From the NCBI GenBank assembly GCA_021827405.1, contig JAKAVY010000008.1, forward strand, positions 1 to 55,755: a stretch of 55,755 nt of DNA, read 5' to 3'. Below, piece after piece: positions 28,504 to 38,187 of this stretch (positions are counted from its first letter, which is position 1; the number at the start of each line of letters is the position of its first letter). Source of the stretch: Thermoplasmata archaeon (GTDB taxonomy: Archaea; Thermoplasmatota; Thermoplasmata; Lutacidiplasmatales; UBA184). Below the pieces are notes generated by a model. That model searched no databases. It saw only the letters and a list, made by a program, of their open reading frames with translations, and had not been told where the DNA came from. A program made the position numbers and the translations under genes.

Positions 28504-31500
28504 GGAGCGCCTCGCCCAGGCGCTTGAGCCCCTCGGTCCGGTCGGCCCCCAGGTCCACCCGGAGCACCCGGCGGCCCTTCCGCTCGAGCGCGACCAGGTC
28601 CCCGTCGGCCTGCGCCCGCAAGAGCGTGGCAAAGCTGTAGCCGGCACCGGGGACCGGGAGGTCCTGCCTGGGCGTGTCCACCAACTGGAGGAAGAGGCCG
28701 CTGTTCGGGCCGCCCTTGTGCAGTTGCCCCGTGGAGTGGAGGAAACGCGGACCATAGCCCAACGTGGTGGCCACCTTCCGGTCCACGAGGAGACGCCGAC
28801 GGATCGCCTGCAGGGAGGCCCAGGTCTCCGGGGCGGGGGCGAGATAGGCCTGCAGGCAGATGTAGTCGCCGCGCCGGGCCTTCCCCAGGAGGTCCTTCAC
28901 TGCCCGGCCGAGGGCGTCCGGGTCCGTCACCGAGACCGTGTTCGGGGACGGGGGGGCGCCCGAGGAGGAGGGGTGTGCCATCGCCTCCCGGGCCAGCTCC
29001 TTGGCGAGCTCCACGTCCGGCTGGTCGAAGGGATTGATCTGAAGGGCCATGCCGGAGGCCGCCACCGCGAACTCCCAGCGGAAGAACTCCTCCCCCAGGT
29101 TCCCGGGCCCGGGCACCTTCACCACGAGATAGGGGTGGCCCGCCCGGGCGAGACCGTCGAGATGGGCCGCGAGCTCCGGGCCCGGACCGCCGGGAGGGAC
29201 CAGGGCGACGAAGAGCCGGTCCTCCCCGTAGCGGTCCGCGGGGGCGAAAGGCTCGTCCACGACGGGCACGATCCCCCGACCGGACTTCCCGGTGCTCTCC
29301 GCCACCAGTTGCTCCACCCAGACCGGGAAGGGGAGGAGGAACGGACCTTCGGCGTACAGCGTGAGCTTGTCCCGGTGGGCGCCGGTGGCCAGCTCGCCCA
29401 GGGTCGCTCCCAGGACCAGTCCCGGGTTCTGGGAGGCCGGGACGGAGGAGGCGCAAGCCTCGGCCATGGTGCCGGCCTGGTCCAGAAGGGCCCCCAGGTC
29501 GGCGCCCAAGAGCGCCGCGGGGACGAGGCCAAAGTGCGTGAGGGCGCTGTACCGTCCCCCCACGGTGGGGACCGCCTGGAAGACGGCCCGGAACCCTTCC
29601 TCCCGGGCGAGCTTCTCCAGGGGGGTGCCGGGGTCGGTGATGGCCGCGAAGTGCCTCCCCGGGGCCTCGCCGGCGCGGGAAAGCTCTTCCCGGAAGTAAT
29701 GGTAGAAGGAGAGCGGTTCGGTGGTGGTGCCGGATTTGCTCGAGACGAGGAAGAGGGTCCGCCGGAGGTCCAGGGCCCTCCTCAGCGCGGCCACCGCGTC
29801 CGGGTGGGTGCTGTCCAGCACCCTTAGCCGCGGGAAGCCCGATGTCGCGGGAAGCACCCGGGAGAAGACGTCCGGGGCCAGGCTGGAACCGCCCATGCCC
29901 AGAAGCACCACCTCCCCGAACCCCTCCTCCCGGACCTGGGAGACGAAGCGCGCGATCTCCGGCAGGCGCGGCTCCATGCTCTCGGGAAGGGTGAGCCAGC
30001 CCATCCGGGTCGCCACGTCCTTCGGGTCCGCCTCCGGCCAGAGGGTCGGGTCCAGGCGCCAGAACCGGCCCGCCACCTTCCCTTGCTCCCATTGGGCCAG
30101 GCGGGCTTCCACCTTGGAGGCCTGGGTGCCGAGGTGGGGTTCCACCGGGTCCTGGGGGCCTCTCCGCAAGGCTTCCCTCTTCTCCTTGAGCGACGCCAGC
30201 AGATGGTCGTAGGACCGGGCGAAGGCCTCAATGCCTTCCCGCTGAAGCTCGTCGGTGATCGCGTCCAGGTCCACGCCGAGACGCTTGAGGGCCGCCAGGT
30301 CCGCCTCGGCCTGGGGTAGCCCCTGAAGGAGCGCGGGCCCGTGCAATCGTCCGTGGTCCTCGAAGGCCTGGAGCGTTGCCGGGGGCAGGGTGTTGATGGT
30401 CTCCGGCCCGGCCAGCTCCTCCACGTACATCGTGTCCCGGTACCGGGGGTCCTTGGTGCTCGTGCTCGCCCAGAGCACCCGCTGGGGTGGGACCCCCCGG
30501 GCGGAGAGGGGCGCGAAGGCGGGCCCCTCAAAGAGCTCCTGGAAGCGCCGGTAGATCAGTCGGGAGTTCGCCACCCCGATGCGCCCGGCCAGGGCCTGTC
30601 CTTCCGGGCCTCGCTTGGCGAGCTCCCGGTCCACGGCGGTGTCGATGCGGCTCACGAAGATGGAGGCCACGGAAGCGAGACGCGCCGGCTGGGGGGTGCG
30701 CGAGGCCGCGGTCCGGTAGGCTTGGGCGACGGATTCGTAGTGGCCCTGGGAGAACATGAGCGTGATGTTCACGTGGATCCCCTCCGAGAGGAGGCGCTCC
30801 ACGGCCCGGACCCCTTCGGGGGTGGCCGGCACCTTGATGAGCAGGTTCGGGCGATCGACCTCCTTCCAGAGGCGCCGGGCCTGCTCCACCGTCCTCTCGG
30901 TGTCGTGGGAGACCTCGGGAGAGACCTCCAGGCTGACGAACCCGTCGCGCCCTTCGGTCCGCTCGTAGACCGGGCGGAGCACGTCCGCGGCCCCGGTCAC
31001 GTCCTGGACCACCAGCCGCTCGTAGAGGGCCTCCACGGAAAGGTCCGGTTCCTCCTTCAGGAGCCGCTGGATCTCCGCGTCATAGTCGTGGCTCCCCACC
31101 ACCGCCTTCTCGAAGATCGTGGGGTTGCTGGTGACGCCGGTGATCCCGTCGACCCGGACCATCCGCTCCAGCTCCCCGCTGGAGAGCAGGCTCCGCCGGA
31201 TGTAGTCGAGCCAAGGGGACTGGCCCAGGGAGAGGAGTTCCTTAAGCCGACCGGTCATGGCGCGGCCCCCCCGGGGGGGGGTGGAGAGCAGCCGCTGGAC
31301 CCGTTCCACCACATGCTCGGGGGTGAAGCCCAGCTCCCGTTGGACCACCGGTCCCGGAGCGGAAGCCCCGAAGCGGTCGACCCCCAGGGTGACCCCCCCC
31401 GGGCCGACGTAGCGGTCCCACCCCTGCGTCACCCCGGCCTCCACCGAGACCCGGGGCACCCCGGGAGGGAGGACGGACTGCTGGTACTCCCGGGACTGGC

Positions 31501-33367
31501 GATCAAAGAGGGAGAGACAGGGAAGGGAGACCACCCGGGAAGGGAGCCCTCGGGAGTCCAACACGCGTTGGGCCTCCAGGACGAGGCTGACCTCCGAGCC
31601 GGTGGCCAGAAGGACGACCCGGGGAGGGCCGACCGGGGACTCCGAGAGGACGTACCCCCCCCGGAGGGGCCCGGTAAGGGTGGGGAAGCGCTCCGGGTCT
31701 AGGATGGGAAGCTTCTGGCGGGTGAGGACCAGCGCCGTGGGCCCGGGGTGTTCCAGGGCGAGACGCCAGGCCACGGCGGTCTCGTTGGCGTCCGCCGGCC
31801 GTATGAGCGTGAACCCCGGGATCGCCCGGAGGCTCGCCACCTGCTCGACCGGTTGGTGGGTCGGTCCATCCTCCCCCAACGCGATGCTGTCGTGAGTGAA
31901 GACGAGCACCACGTGCGCCTGCTGGAGCGCCGCCAGGCGGATCGCCCCCCGCGCGTAGTCCGAGAACGTCAGGAAGGTGGCCCCGTACGGGAGCAGGCCG
32001 CCGTGGAGGGACACCCCGTTGAGGATGGCCACCATGGCGTGCTCCCGGACCCCGAAATGGAGATTCCGCCCCTCGCCCGCGGTGGAGTCGAAGTCCCCGG
32101 TGCCCGAGAGGAGGGTCTTGGTGGAGGGGGAGAGGTCGGCGGAGCCGCCCAGCAAGGCGGGGAGACGGGAGGACAGGGCCGTGAGCACCTTCTGGGAGGC
32201 GTCCCGGGTGGCCATGGGACCGTCCTCGGGCCGGAACCGGGGGAGCGCTTCGGTCCAATCCGGAGGGAGGACGCCCTGCATCTCCGCCTCGAAGGCGGCG
32301 GCCTCCGTCGGATAGCGGGCCCGATAGCGTTGGAAGAGCTCCTCCCAGGCCCGTTGGGCCTCCGCGCCCCGCTTCACCGCCTCTTGAAGGTGCCCGCCCG
32401 CGGGAGCGGGAACGAGGAAGGGAGGGCTCGCCGGCCACCCGAGCTTCTCCTTGGTCGCCAGGGTCTTCTCCGGTCCCAAGGGTTCCCCGTGGGCCTCTCG
32501 GGTGTCCTGCACCGGGCTCCCGTACCCGATGTGGGTCCGGATCCGGAGCAGGGAGGGGCGGGCGGTCTCCGCCCGGGCGGCCCTCAAGGCCGCGTCGATG
32601 GCGGAGAGGTCGTTGCCGTCCGGGACGTCCAGGACCTGCCAGCCATAGGCCTCGAACCGCCGGCCCACGTCCTCGGTGAAGGCCCAGCGGGTGGGGCCCT
32701 CCAGGGAGATGTGATTGTCATCGTACAGGTAGATGAGCTTCCCCAGCTTCAGGGTGCCGGCAAGGCTGGCCGCCTCGGAGGAAATCCCTTCCATCAGGTC
32801 CCCATCGGAGACGATCCCGTAGGTGTGGTGGTCGACCACGGAAAACCCCGGGCGGTTGAAGGTGGCGGCCAGGTGCTTCTCGGCCAAGGCCATGCCCACC
32901 CCCATGGCGAACCCCTGGCCCAGCGGGCCGGTCGTGGCCTCCACCCCCGGAGTGTGCCCCACTTCCGGGTGGCCCGGGGTCCGGCTGCCCCACTGGCGGA
33001 ACCGCTTCAATTCCTCCAGCGGCAGGTCGTAGCCGGTGGTGTGCAGGAGCGCGTAGAGGAGGGCGGACCCATGCCCGGCGGAGAGCACGAACCGGTCCCG
33101 ATCGAACCAGCGGGGGTCCTTGGGGTTGTGCTTGAGGAACCGGTCCCAGAGCGTGTAGGCCATCGGAGCGGCCCCCAGGGGGAGGCCGGGGTGCCCGCTC
33201 TTTGCCTGTTCCACGGCGTCAACGGCCAGGAAGCGTAGGGTGTTGACGCAGAGAAGGTCGAGGGAGGCCGCGGCCGTCCCCCGGGAGGTAGCGTCCGGCG
33301 AAGAGGCGACTCGGGTGGAGGCGGGGCTTACCCCGGTCTGAGAGCGAGGTTCAGTGATGTTCTCCAT
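28496..33367 (-). CDS. Transketolase - transaldolase - glucose-6-phosphate isomerase, one frame as given (possible homopolymer frameshift between tkt and tal-pgi at about 31258-31281)
   Basis: [136 protein letters not shown]. Start taken as ATG 33367. Confidence 0.9.
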   Translation of the reverse strand: MENITEPRSQTGVSPASTRVASSPDATSRGTAAASLDLLCVNTLRFLAVDAVEQAKSGHPGLPLGAAPMAYTLWDRFLKHNPKDPRWFDRDRFVLSAGHGSALLYALLHTTGYDLPLEELKRFRQWGSRTPGHPEVGHTPGVEATTGPLGQGFAMGVGMALAEKHLAATFNRPGFSVVDHHTYGIVSDGDLMEGISSEAASLAGTLKLGKLIYLYDDNHISLEGPTRWAFTEDVGRRFEAYGWQVLDVPDGNDLSAIDAALRAARAETARPSLLRIRTHIGYGSPVQDTREAHGEPLGPEKTLATKEKLGWPASPPFLVPAPAGGHLQEAVKRGAEAQRAWEELFQRYRARYPTEAAAFEAEMQGVLPPDWTEALPRFRPEDGPMATRDASQKVLTALSSRLPALLGGSADLSPSTKTLLSGTGDFDSTAGEGRNLHFGVREHAMVAILNGVSLHGGLLPYGATFLTFSDYARGAIRLAALQQAHVVLVFTHDSIALGEDGPTHQPVEQVASLRAIPGFTLIRPADANETAVAWRLALEHPGPTALVLTRQKLPILDPERFPTLTGPLRGGYVLSESPVGPPRVVLLATGSEVSLVLEAQRVLDSRGLPSRVVSLPCLSLFDRQSREYQQSVLPPGVPRVSVEAGVTQGWDRYVGPGGVTLGVDRFGASAPGPVVQRELGFTPEHVVERVQRLLSTPPRGGRAMTGRLKELLSLGQSPWLDYIRRSLLSSGELERMVRVDGITGVTSNPTIFEKAVVGSHDYDAEIQRLLKEEPDLSVEALYERLVVQDVTGAADVLRPVYERTEGRDGFVSLEVSPEVSHDTERTVEQARRLWKEVDRPNLLIKVPATPEGVRAVERLLSEGIHVNITLMFSQGHYESVAQAYRTAASRTPQPARLASVASIFVSRIDTAVDRELAKRGPEGQALAGRIGVANSRLIYRRFQELFEGPAFAPLSARGVPPQRVLWASTSTKDPRYRDTMYVEELAGPETINTLPPATLQAFEDHGRLHGPALLQGLPQAEADLAALKRLGVDLDAITDELQREGIEAFARSYDHLLASLKEKREALRRGPQDPVEPHLGTQASKVEARLAQWEQGKVAGRFWRLDPTLWPEADPKDVATRMGWLTLPESMEPRLPEIARFVSQVREEGFGEVVLLGMGGSSLAPDVFSRVLPATSGFPRLRVLDSTHPDAVAALRRALDLRRTLFLVSSKSGTTTEPLSFYHYFREELSRAGEAPGRHFAAITDPGTPLEKLAREEGFRAVFQAVPTVGGRYSALTHFGLVPAALLGADLGALLDQAGTMAEACASSVPASQNPGLVLGATLGELATGAHRDKLTLYAEGPFLLPFPVWVEQLVAESTGKSGRGIVPVVDEPFAPADRYGEDRLFVALVPPGGPGPELAAHLDGLARAGHPYLVVKVPGPGNLGEEFFRWEFAVAASGMALQINPFDQPDVELAKELAREAMAHPSSSGAPPSPNTVSVTDPDALGRAVKDLLGKARRGDYICLQAYLAPAPETWASLQAIRRRLLVDRKVATTLGYGPRFLHSTGQLHKGGPNSGLFLQLVDTPRQDLPVPGAGYSFATLLRAQADGDLVALERKGRRVLRVDLGADRTEGLKRLGEALHG

Positions 33368-33613
33368 GCTAAGGTTCCCACGGGTGCGTCCCCTCGCAGG
33401 GTCCTCACGGGTAAAACCTTCACCACGAACGCCCCGAGGCCGCTTCCGCCGCCTTCCGGGGTGGGCCACGCGGTCGCCTGGGGGGATCCCCCCGAGCCCG
33501 GATAGGGGATACGGAAGGCGCCCACGGCGCGTAATGGGTCGGTCCGGGGTGGGACTCAAGCCGAATCGAACACATCTCGCGTCCTTCGGACGGAGTTTCG
33601 GCTGGGGGGGTGG

Positions 33614-33620
33614 TTATATA
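33614..33620 (+). promoter_or_regulatory. TATA box
   Basis: ggTTATATAgg about 35 nt upstream of ATG 33651. Confidence 0.6.
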
Positions 33621-33650
33621 GGAGAGATTCGTGGCCCCGGATGAGGGGCA

Positions 33651-34001
33651 ATGCCGCAGGTAATGATCGGCCTATCGGTGAAGGACTACAAGACGACGAC
33701 CGAGGTCTGGCGCATGGCGAAGCGGAGCCTGAATCCCATGGTCCGCCGCCGGATCGGATGGAGGGGACGCTCGAGCCTGTTGAGGGAGTTCATGCTCTAC
33801 GGGTTCGAGCTGGCGAGCCAGAACCCGGACGCCTTCCTCCGGGCGGCCCGGGACTCCCATGACCCGGTCTTCGGGAGGAAGGGGCGGAAGGACGCTGGCG
33901 CAGAGCGACGCGAGGGGCTCGTGAGCGCCTGGGAGAACTTCTTCCCCACGGAGAAGGCCTCCACGCGGTCGCGGAAGGGCAGCCCGCCGGCCTCCCCCTA
34001 G
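33651..34001 (+). CDS. Small basic hypothetical protein
   Basis: 116-codon frame behind a good TATA element; MPQVMIGLSVKDYKTTTEVWRMAKRSLNPMVRRRIGWRGRSSLLREFMLYGFELASQ. Confidence 0.65.
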   Translation: MPQVMIGLSVKDYKTTTEVWRMAKRSLNPMVRRRIGWRGRSSLLREFMLYGFELASQNPDAFLRAARDSHDPVFGRKGRKDAGAERREGLVSAWENFFPTEKASTRSRKGSPPASP

Positions 34002-34058
34002 GCGGCCGGGGCTCCCGGCGCCTTCATCAACCCTTTCCCGCCCTCTGTTCCATCCGTC

Positions 34059-35918
34059 ATGCGCATCCTCGAAGCCCTCGATGGCCCTGCCTTCCAGGGA
34101 CAGGGAACGGTAGGCCGCCTCTCGTTCGCGCTGCCCGGTCTCCTCTGGGCCGCCTTACCGTTCCGCCCCTCCCCCCGTCCCCGGGAACCCTGGGTGGCCG
34201 GCGGGGAGCCTCCGGCGGAGATGGAGCGGCGGCTCCACCTGGGCCAGGGAGAGGCCACGCTGGAGCTCCGCTTCCCCGTGGTGGCCCCGGAGGTAGAGGC
34301 CCACGGGCCTCCCCCGATCGTCGCGGCCGAACGCGTCCTGGGGGTCCGGACCCCCCTCTCCCCGGATAGCGCGGGGCTCCTCCAGACGGAGCCCTGGGAC
34401 CTGGTGGTCTGGGACAACGCCCGCAGTGCCTGGACGGACCCCGAGCGGTTCGTCCGGGAGTGGGTCACCCTGAGGACCGCGGCCGGACCGGCGCCGCTCA
34501 TCTGGGCACCCCGGATCGCCCTTCCCGGAAGGCTTCCCCTTCTCCACGGCCTGGGGATCGACCTCCTGGACACCACCGAGGGGCTCCTCCGGGCCGCGGA
34601 AGGCCTTTGGATGTGGGCCGAGGGGGGGCCGGACCCCGGCCCTCCCGGGGGGGTACCGGGGGAGGCCCTGGCCCACCGCTTGCAGCACGTGGAGGAGCAG
34701 TACACGCAGGAGGAGGAGCGGGTCCGACGCTTCCTCAGGGCCGGCCGCCTCCGGGAACTGGTGGAGTCCCGTCTGCCCTTCGAGCCCGCCCTGGGGGAGG
34801 TGCTTCGTTACGCGGATGGGGAAGGGTACCCCTTCTTCGAGGCGCATACCCCGGTGATGGGGACCGGTGTCCGCCCGTACGGGACGAAGGAGGCCCAGTA
34901 CCGTCCTGAGATGGAGAGGTTCCGGCGCCGGTTCCTCTCCCGCTATCGTGTCCCCTCCAGCAAGGAGGTGCTCCTCCTCGTCCCTTGCTCCAAGACCAAG
35001 CCCTACTCCCGGTCCCCGTCGCACCGCCGCATCCTCCGGACGCTCTCCGAGGGAGGGAGGCTACCGGCGGTCCATGTGGTCTCCCTGACCTCCCCGCTCG
35101 GGGTCGTCCCCCAGGAGCTGGAAAGGACCTTCCCCGCGGCCCACTACGACATCCCGGTGACCGGGAGCTGGGATGAGGAGGAACGACGCTGGGTACAGGA
35201 GGCGCTCCGCCACCTGGTCCGCGGCCACGCCTACCAAAAGATCTTCGTGCATCTGCCTCGGGAGGAGATGGACTGGGTACGGGAGGCGCTCCCGGCCCGC
35301 CCGGAGGCGGTCTGGACCACGGAGGGGAACGAGGGGGCGACCTCCGCCGGTTCGCTCCGGTCCCTCGCCCAGGCGCTCCGGGCGCATGCCGCGGAGATGG
35401 GGGCGAGCCGACCCCGCCCCCTCCAGGTCGTCCGGGAGGAACTGGCCAGCCTGGCCGCCTTCCAGTTCGGGCCCGAGGTGGCCGAAGCGCTGTTCCCCCC
35501 CGACCTCCGGCTCCAGGGCCGGCCCTGGTTCCAGCGGCTGGTGGATGGGAAGGGGGAGACGCTCGCCACCTGGAAGGAGGACCCGGGATGCCTCCGCCTG
35601 ACGGTGCCGGGGGGGAAGCGGATCCGTTCCCGGGCCGGCGGGTACTCGGTCGAGGTCCGCGGCGGGGTGGAGCTGCGGGGAGACCTCTTCGCCCCCGGGG
35701 TGCGCGGAGCCGGCGACGACATCCGGATCGGGGACGAGGTGCTCCTGGTCCGGGGGGAGGAGTTCCTGGGGGTAGGAGAGGCGCGGGTGCCGGGCCCGTG
35801 GATGGGGAAGCTGCCCCGGGGGATGGTGGTCAAGGTACGGCACCGGTCCCACGACCCGGCGGAGAAGGAGGGGGAGCCTCCCCTGGCGGTCTCTCCCGGG
35901 GCCCCTTCGGACGTTTGA
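34059..35918 (+). CDS. arcS: Archaeosine synthase ArcS (TgtA2-like, C-terminal PUA)
   Basis: ArcS signature LLLVPCSKTKPYSRSPSHRRI; TGT-like N-terminus; PUA-like C-terminus (GVELRGDLFAPGVRGAGDDIRIGDEVLLVRGEEFLGVGEARV). Confidence 0.88.
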   Translation: MRILEALDGPAFQGQGTVGRLSFALPGLLWAALPFRPSPRPREPWVAGGEPPAEMERRLHLGQGEATLELRFPVVAPEVEAHGPPPIVAAERVLGVRTPLSPDSAGLLQTEPWDLVVWDNARSAWTDPERFVREWVTLRTAAGPAPLIWAPRIALPGRLPLLHGLGIDLLDTTEGLLRAAEGLWMWAEGGPDPGPPGGVPGEALAHRLQHVEEQYTQEEERVRRFLRAGRLRELVESRLPFEPALGEVLRYADGEGYPFFEAHTPVMGTGVRPYGTKEAQYRPEMERFRRRFLSRYRVPSSKEVLLLVPCSKTKPYSRSPSHRRILRTLSEGGRLPAVHVVSLTSPLGVVPQELERTFPAAHYDIPVTGSWDEEERRWVQEALRHLVRGHAYQKIFVHLPREEMDWVREALPARPEAVWTTEGNEGATSAGSLRSLAQALRAHAAEMGASRPRPLQVVREELASLAAFQFGPEVAEALFPPDLRLQGRPWFQRLVDGKGETLATWKEDPGCLRLTVPGGKRIRSRAGGYSVEVRGGVELRGDLFAPGVRGAGDDIRIGDEVLLVRGEEFLGVGEARVPGPWMGKLPRGMVVKVRHRSHDPAEKEGEPPLAVSPGAPSDV

Positions 35919-35952
35919 TGTAGCGTACCGCGTGAGGGAGCCGGGTCGGCAA

Positions 35953-36025
35953 GGGCCGGTGGTCCAGCGGTTACGACGTCGCGCTTACAACGCGAAGATC
36001 GGCGGTTCGACTCCGCCCCGGCCCA
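35953..36025 (+). tRNA. tRNA-Val (anticodon TAC)
   Basis: GGGCCGG/CCGGCCC acceptor, TCGCG-CTTACAA-CGCGA anticodon arm, GGCGG-TTCGACT-CCGCC T arm, discriminator A; CCA not encoded. Confidence 0.95.
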
Positions 36026-36138
36026 TCCCGGGACCGGACCCCACGACGTTCGAGGACCCCAGTTCTCCCCGCGGTCCGGTCCAAGGCCCCCGGCCGGCGA
36101 CCGCCCCCCCCTTACGGGGGGCGCCTCCCGGGGCCCGG

Positions 36139-36873
36139 TCAGGACCCGCTGGGGGAGACCGCCCCGGCCCGGAGGCTGTCCATCTGCTCGTCCACGAACC
36201 CCTTCTCGGCCGGGTCCCAGAGATGGCCTCCCTTCACCCGCTTCGTCTCCAGGTACCGGGCATTGTACCGGTTCGCGGGGATGGAGACCGGGATCCGCCC
36301 CTCCACCCGGATCCCCCGGGAGGCGAGGTCCTTGAGCTTGTCCGGATTGTTGGACATGAGCAGGATGGACTCGATCTTGAGGGACCGGAGCATGTGCGCC
36401 GCCACCCCGTAGTCCCGTTCGTCCGCCCGGAACCCGAGCACCTCGTTCGCTTCCATGGTGTCCAGCCCGAGCTCCTGCAGCTGGTAGGCCCGGATCTTGT
36501 TCTCGAAGCCGATCCCCCGTCCCTCCTGCCGGAGGTAGAGGATGACCCCGAAGTCCCTCCGGTCGATCTCCCGAAGGGCGAGCTCCAGCTGGTCCCGGCA
36601 ATCGCAGCGTAGCGAGCCGAACGCGTCCCCGGTCAGGCATTCGGAGTGGATCCGGACGGGCACCCGCTCCTTCCCCACCACATCCCCCCGGACCAGCGCG
36701 GCATGCTCCTCCCCGTCCGACGGGCTGTGGAAGGCGACCACCTGGAAAGGCCCGAACCGGGTAGGCAGGTCCGCCACCGCGCTCACCCGGACGCAGGGGG
36801 CGGCCTCCCCCGCGCAGCGATGGTCCCGGTTGAGCCGGAGCAGTTCCTCGATGGACGGCTTGGGGATCCCCAC
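36139..36873 (-). CDS. ribA: GTP cyclohydrolase II
   Basis: VPVRIHSECLTGDAFGSLRCDCRDQLELAL, LYLRQEGRGIGFENKIRAYQLQELGLDTMEAN, MSNNPDKL. Confidence 0.92.
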   Translation of the reverse strand: MGIPKPSIEELLRLNRDHRCAGEAAPCVRVSAVADLPTRFGPFQVVAFHSPSDGEEHAALVRGDVVGKERVPVRIHSECLTGDAFGSLRCDCRDQLELALREIDRRDFGVILYLRQEGRGIGFENKIRAYQLQELGLDTMEANEVLGFRADERDYGVAAHMLRSLKIESILLMSNNPDKLKDLASRGIRVEGRIPVSIPANRYNARYLETKRVKGGHLWDPAEKGFVDEQMDSLRAGAVSPSGS

Positions 36874-36987
36874 GGGTCGCTCCTCCCTCCGGAGGGCCTC
36901 CAGAGGCCGGCGCCCGCTGATAAATCCCGCCTATCGCCCGAGACCGTGACCTCCCGGGGGGAAAGGGGCGCCCGCCCTCGGGGCCCC

Positions 36988-37662
36988 TCAACCCTTTCGC
37001 GTGTGACGGACGACCGGGTTGTCCACGTACTCCAGGACCTTCTCCTCCCCCGATTCCTGGCCCAGCCGGTAGGCCAACTCCAGCAGTTCCTGCCGGCGCC
37101 CTTCGGTCATGGGAGGGACCCGGGCCACCGTGGTGGTCACCGGGCTCGCATGACGGTCGATGCACAGGAGGAAGGACTCGAAGCCGGGGAAGGCCAACTG
37201 GAAGAACTCCATCTGGAGCGCCACGTCCGGGGGAGGCGGGACCGCCTGGTAGCTCTTCATCTCGTAGAACCGGGCCCGGGAGTCCCAGTAGTCCGGCTGG
37301 GCGTAGATCCCCACCTCCCCGTCGATGAGGATGAGCCGGGTCCGGGGACGAGAGCATCCCAGGGCGGGGCACTTGCGGAAGGCCGCCAGGACCCCTTCCA
37401 CCTGGCGCTGGAGCTCCTCTCGCTGGTTCGGCTCCAGGCTCAGGTCGGCGTCCTTAAGGCCTTCCTCCAGGTAGGAGTCCGCCAGCCGGGACATGGCGCT
37501 CAGGCTGGGCTTGCGCCCTTCCCGGGACTCGTGGCTGAATCGGGAGAGCGTCTCATCGATCGCCTTCCCCACCACGAGCCCGATCTCGTCCCTCTCCGTG
37601 ATCGGCCGGGGGTGGACCCGGTGAACGATCTCGTAAGTAGGCAGGGTGCGGATGGTGGTCAT
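36988..37662 (-). CDS. PD-(D/E)XK-nuclease-fold-like protein, function unknown
   Basis: LILIDGEVGIYAQPDYWDSRARFYEMKSYQ fits PD...ExK; preceded by CPALGCSR. Start probably ATG 37662 (upstream ATG 37692 possible). Confidence 0.55.
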   Translation of the reverse strand: MTTIRTLPTYEIVHRVHPRPITERDEIGLVVGKAIDETLSRFSHESREGRKPSLSAMSRLADSYLEEGLKDADLSLEPNQREELQRQVEGVLAAFRKCPALGCSRPRTRLILIDGEVGIYAQPDYWDSRARFYEMKSYQAVPPPPDVALQMEFFQLAFPGFESFLLCIDRHASPVTTTVARVPPMTEGRRQELLELAYRLGQESGEEKVLEYVDNPVVRHTRKG

Positions 37663-37729
37663 GGCGGTCTTAGGGCCCCGCTTGTCGGGCACCGGGGAGG
37701 GGTTTATTACCTAAGGGCCATGGTGCCGC

Positions 37730-38140
37730 ATGGCTCAGTCCAGCCCTCCGGCGACCTCGACCCGGCCCCTCGGGGTCGCGATCCTGGCCATCTTGCTGGG
37801 AATTTATGGCTTCATCTCCTTCCTGGGGGGATTGCTCATCGCCGTCCTCTCGAGCTATGTCATCACCCTCGGCTACACGCAGGCTTTCGGTTTCACGGGG
37901 GTCGTGGCCGGCCTCATCATCGCGATCCTGGGGCTCATCGTGCTCGGGGTCGCGGTCGGCCTCTGGCACCTTAGGCTCTGGGCCCTGGCGCTGGCCGTCA
38001 TCGTCCTGTTGGTCTACATCCTCGAGCCCCTGATCAACCTGGCCCGGAACGTGACCAGCGCGGGGGACGCAATCCTGGGGATCGTGATCCCAGTGCTGCT
38101 GCTGATCTACCTCCTGGCGGTCCGGCGGCACTTCCGCTGA
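37730..38140 (+). CDS. Small integral membrane protein (about 4 TM)
   Basis: Hydrophobic segments VAILAILLGIYGFISFLGGLLIAVL, VVAGLIIAILGLIVLGVAVG, LWALALAVIVLLVYIL, ILGIVIPVLLLIYLLAV. Confidence 0.75.
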   Translation: MAQSSPPATSTRPLGVAILAILLGIYGFISFLGGLLIAVLSSYVITLGYTQAFGFTGVVAGLIIAILGLIVLGVAVGLWHLRLWALALAVIVLLVYILEPLINLARNVTSAGDAILGIVIPVLLLIYLLAVRRHFR

Positions 38141-38187
38141 GCCCTCCGGGCGCCAGGGGGGGGACCCCCCGTCCCTTCCCTCCGGTC

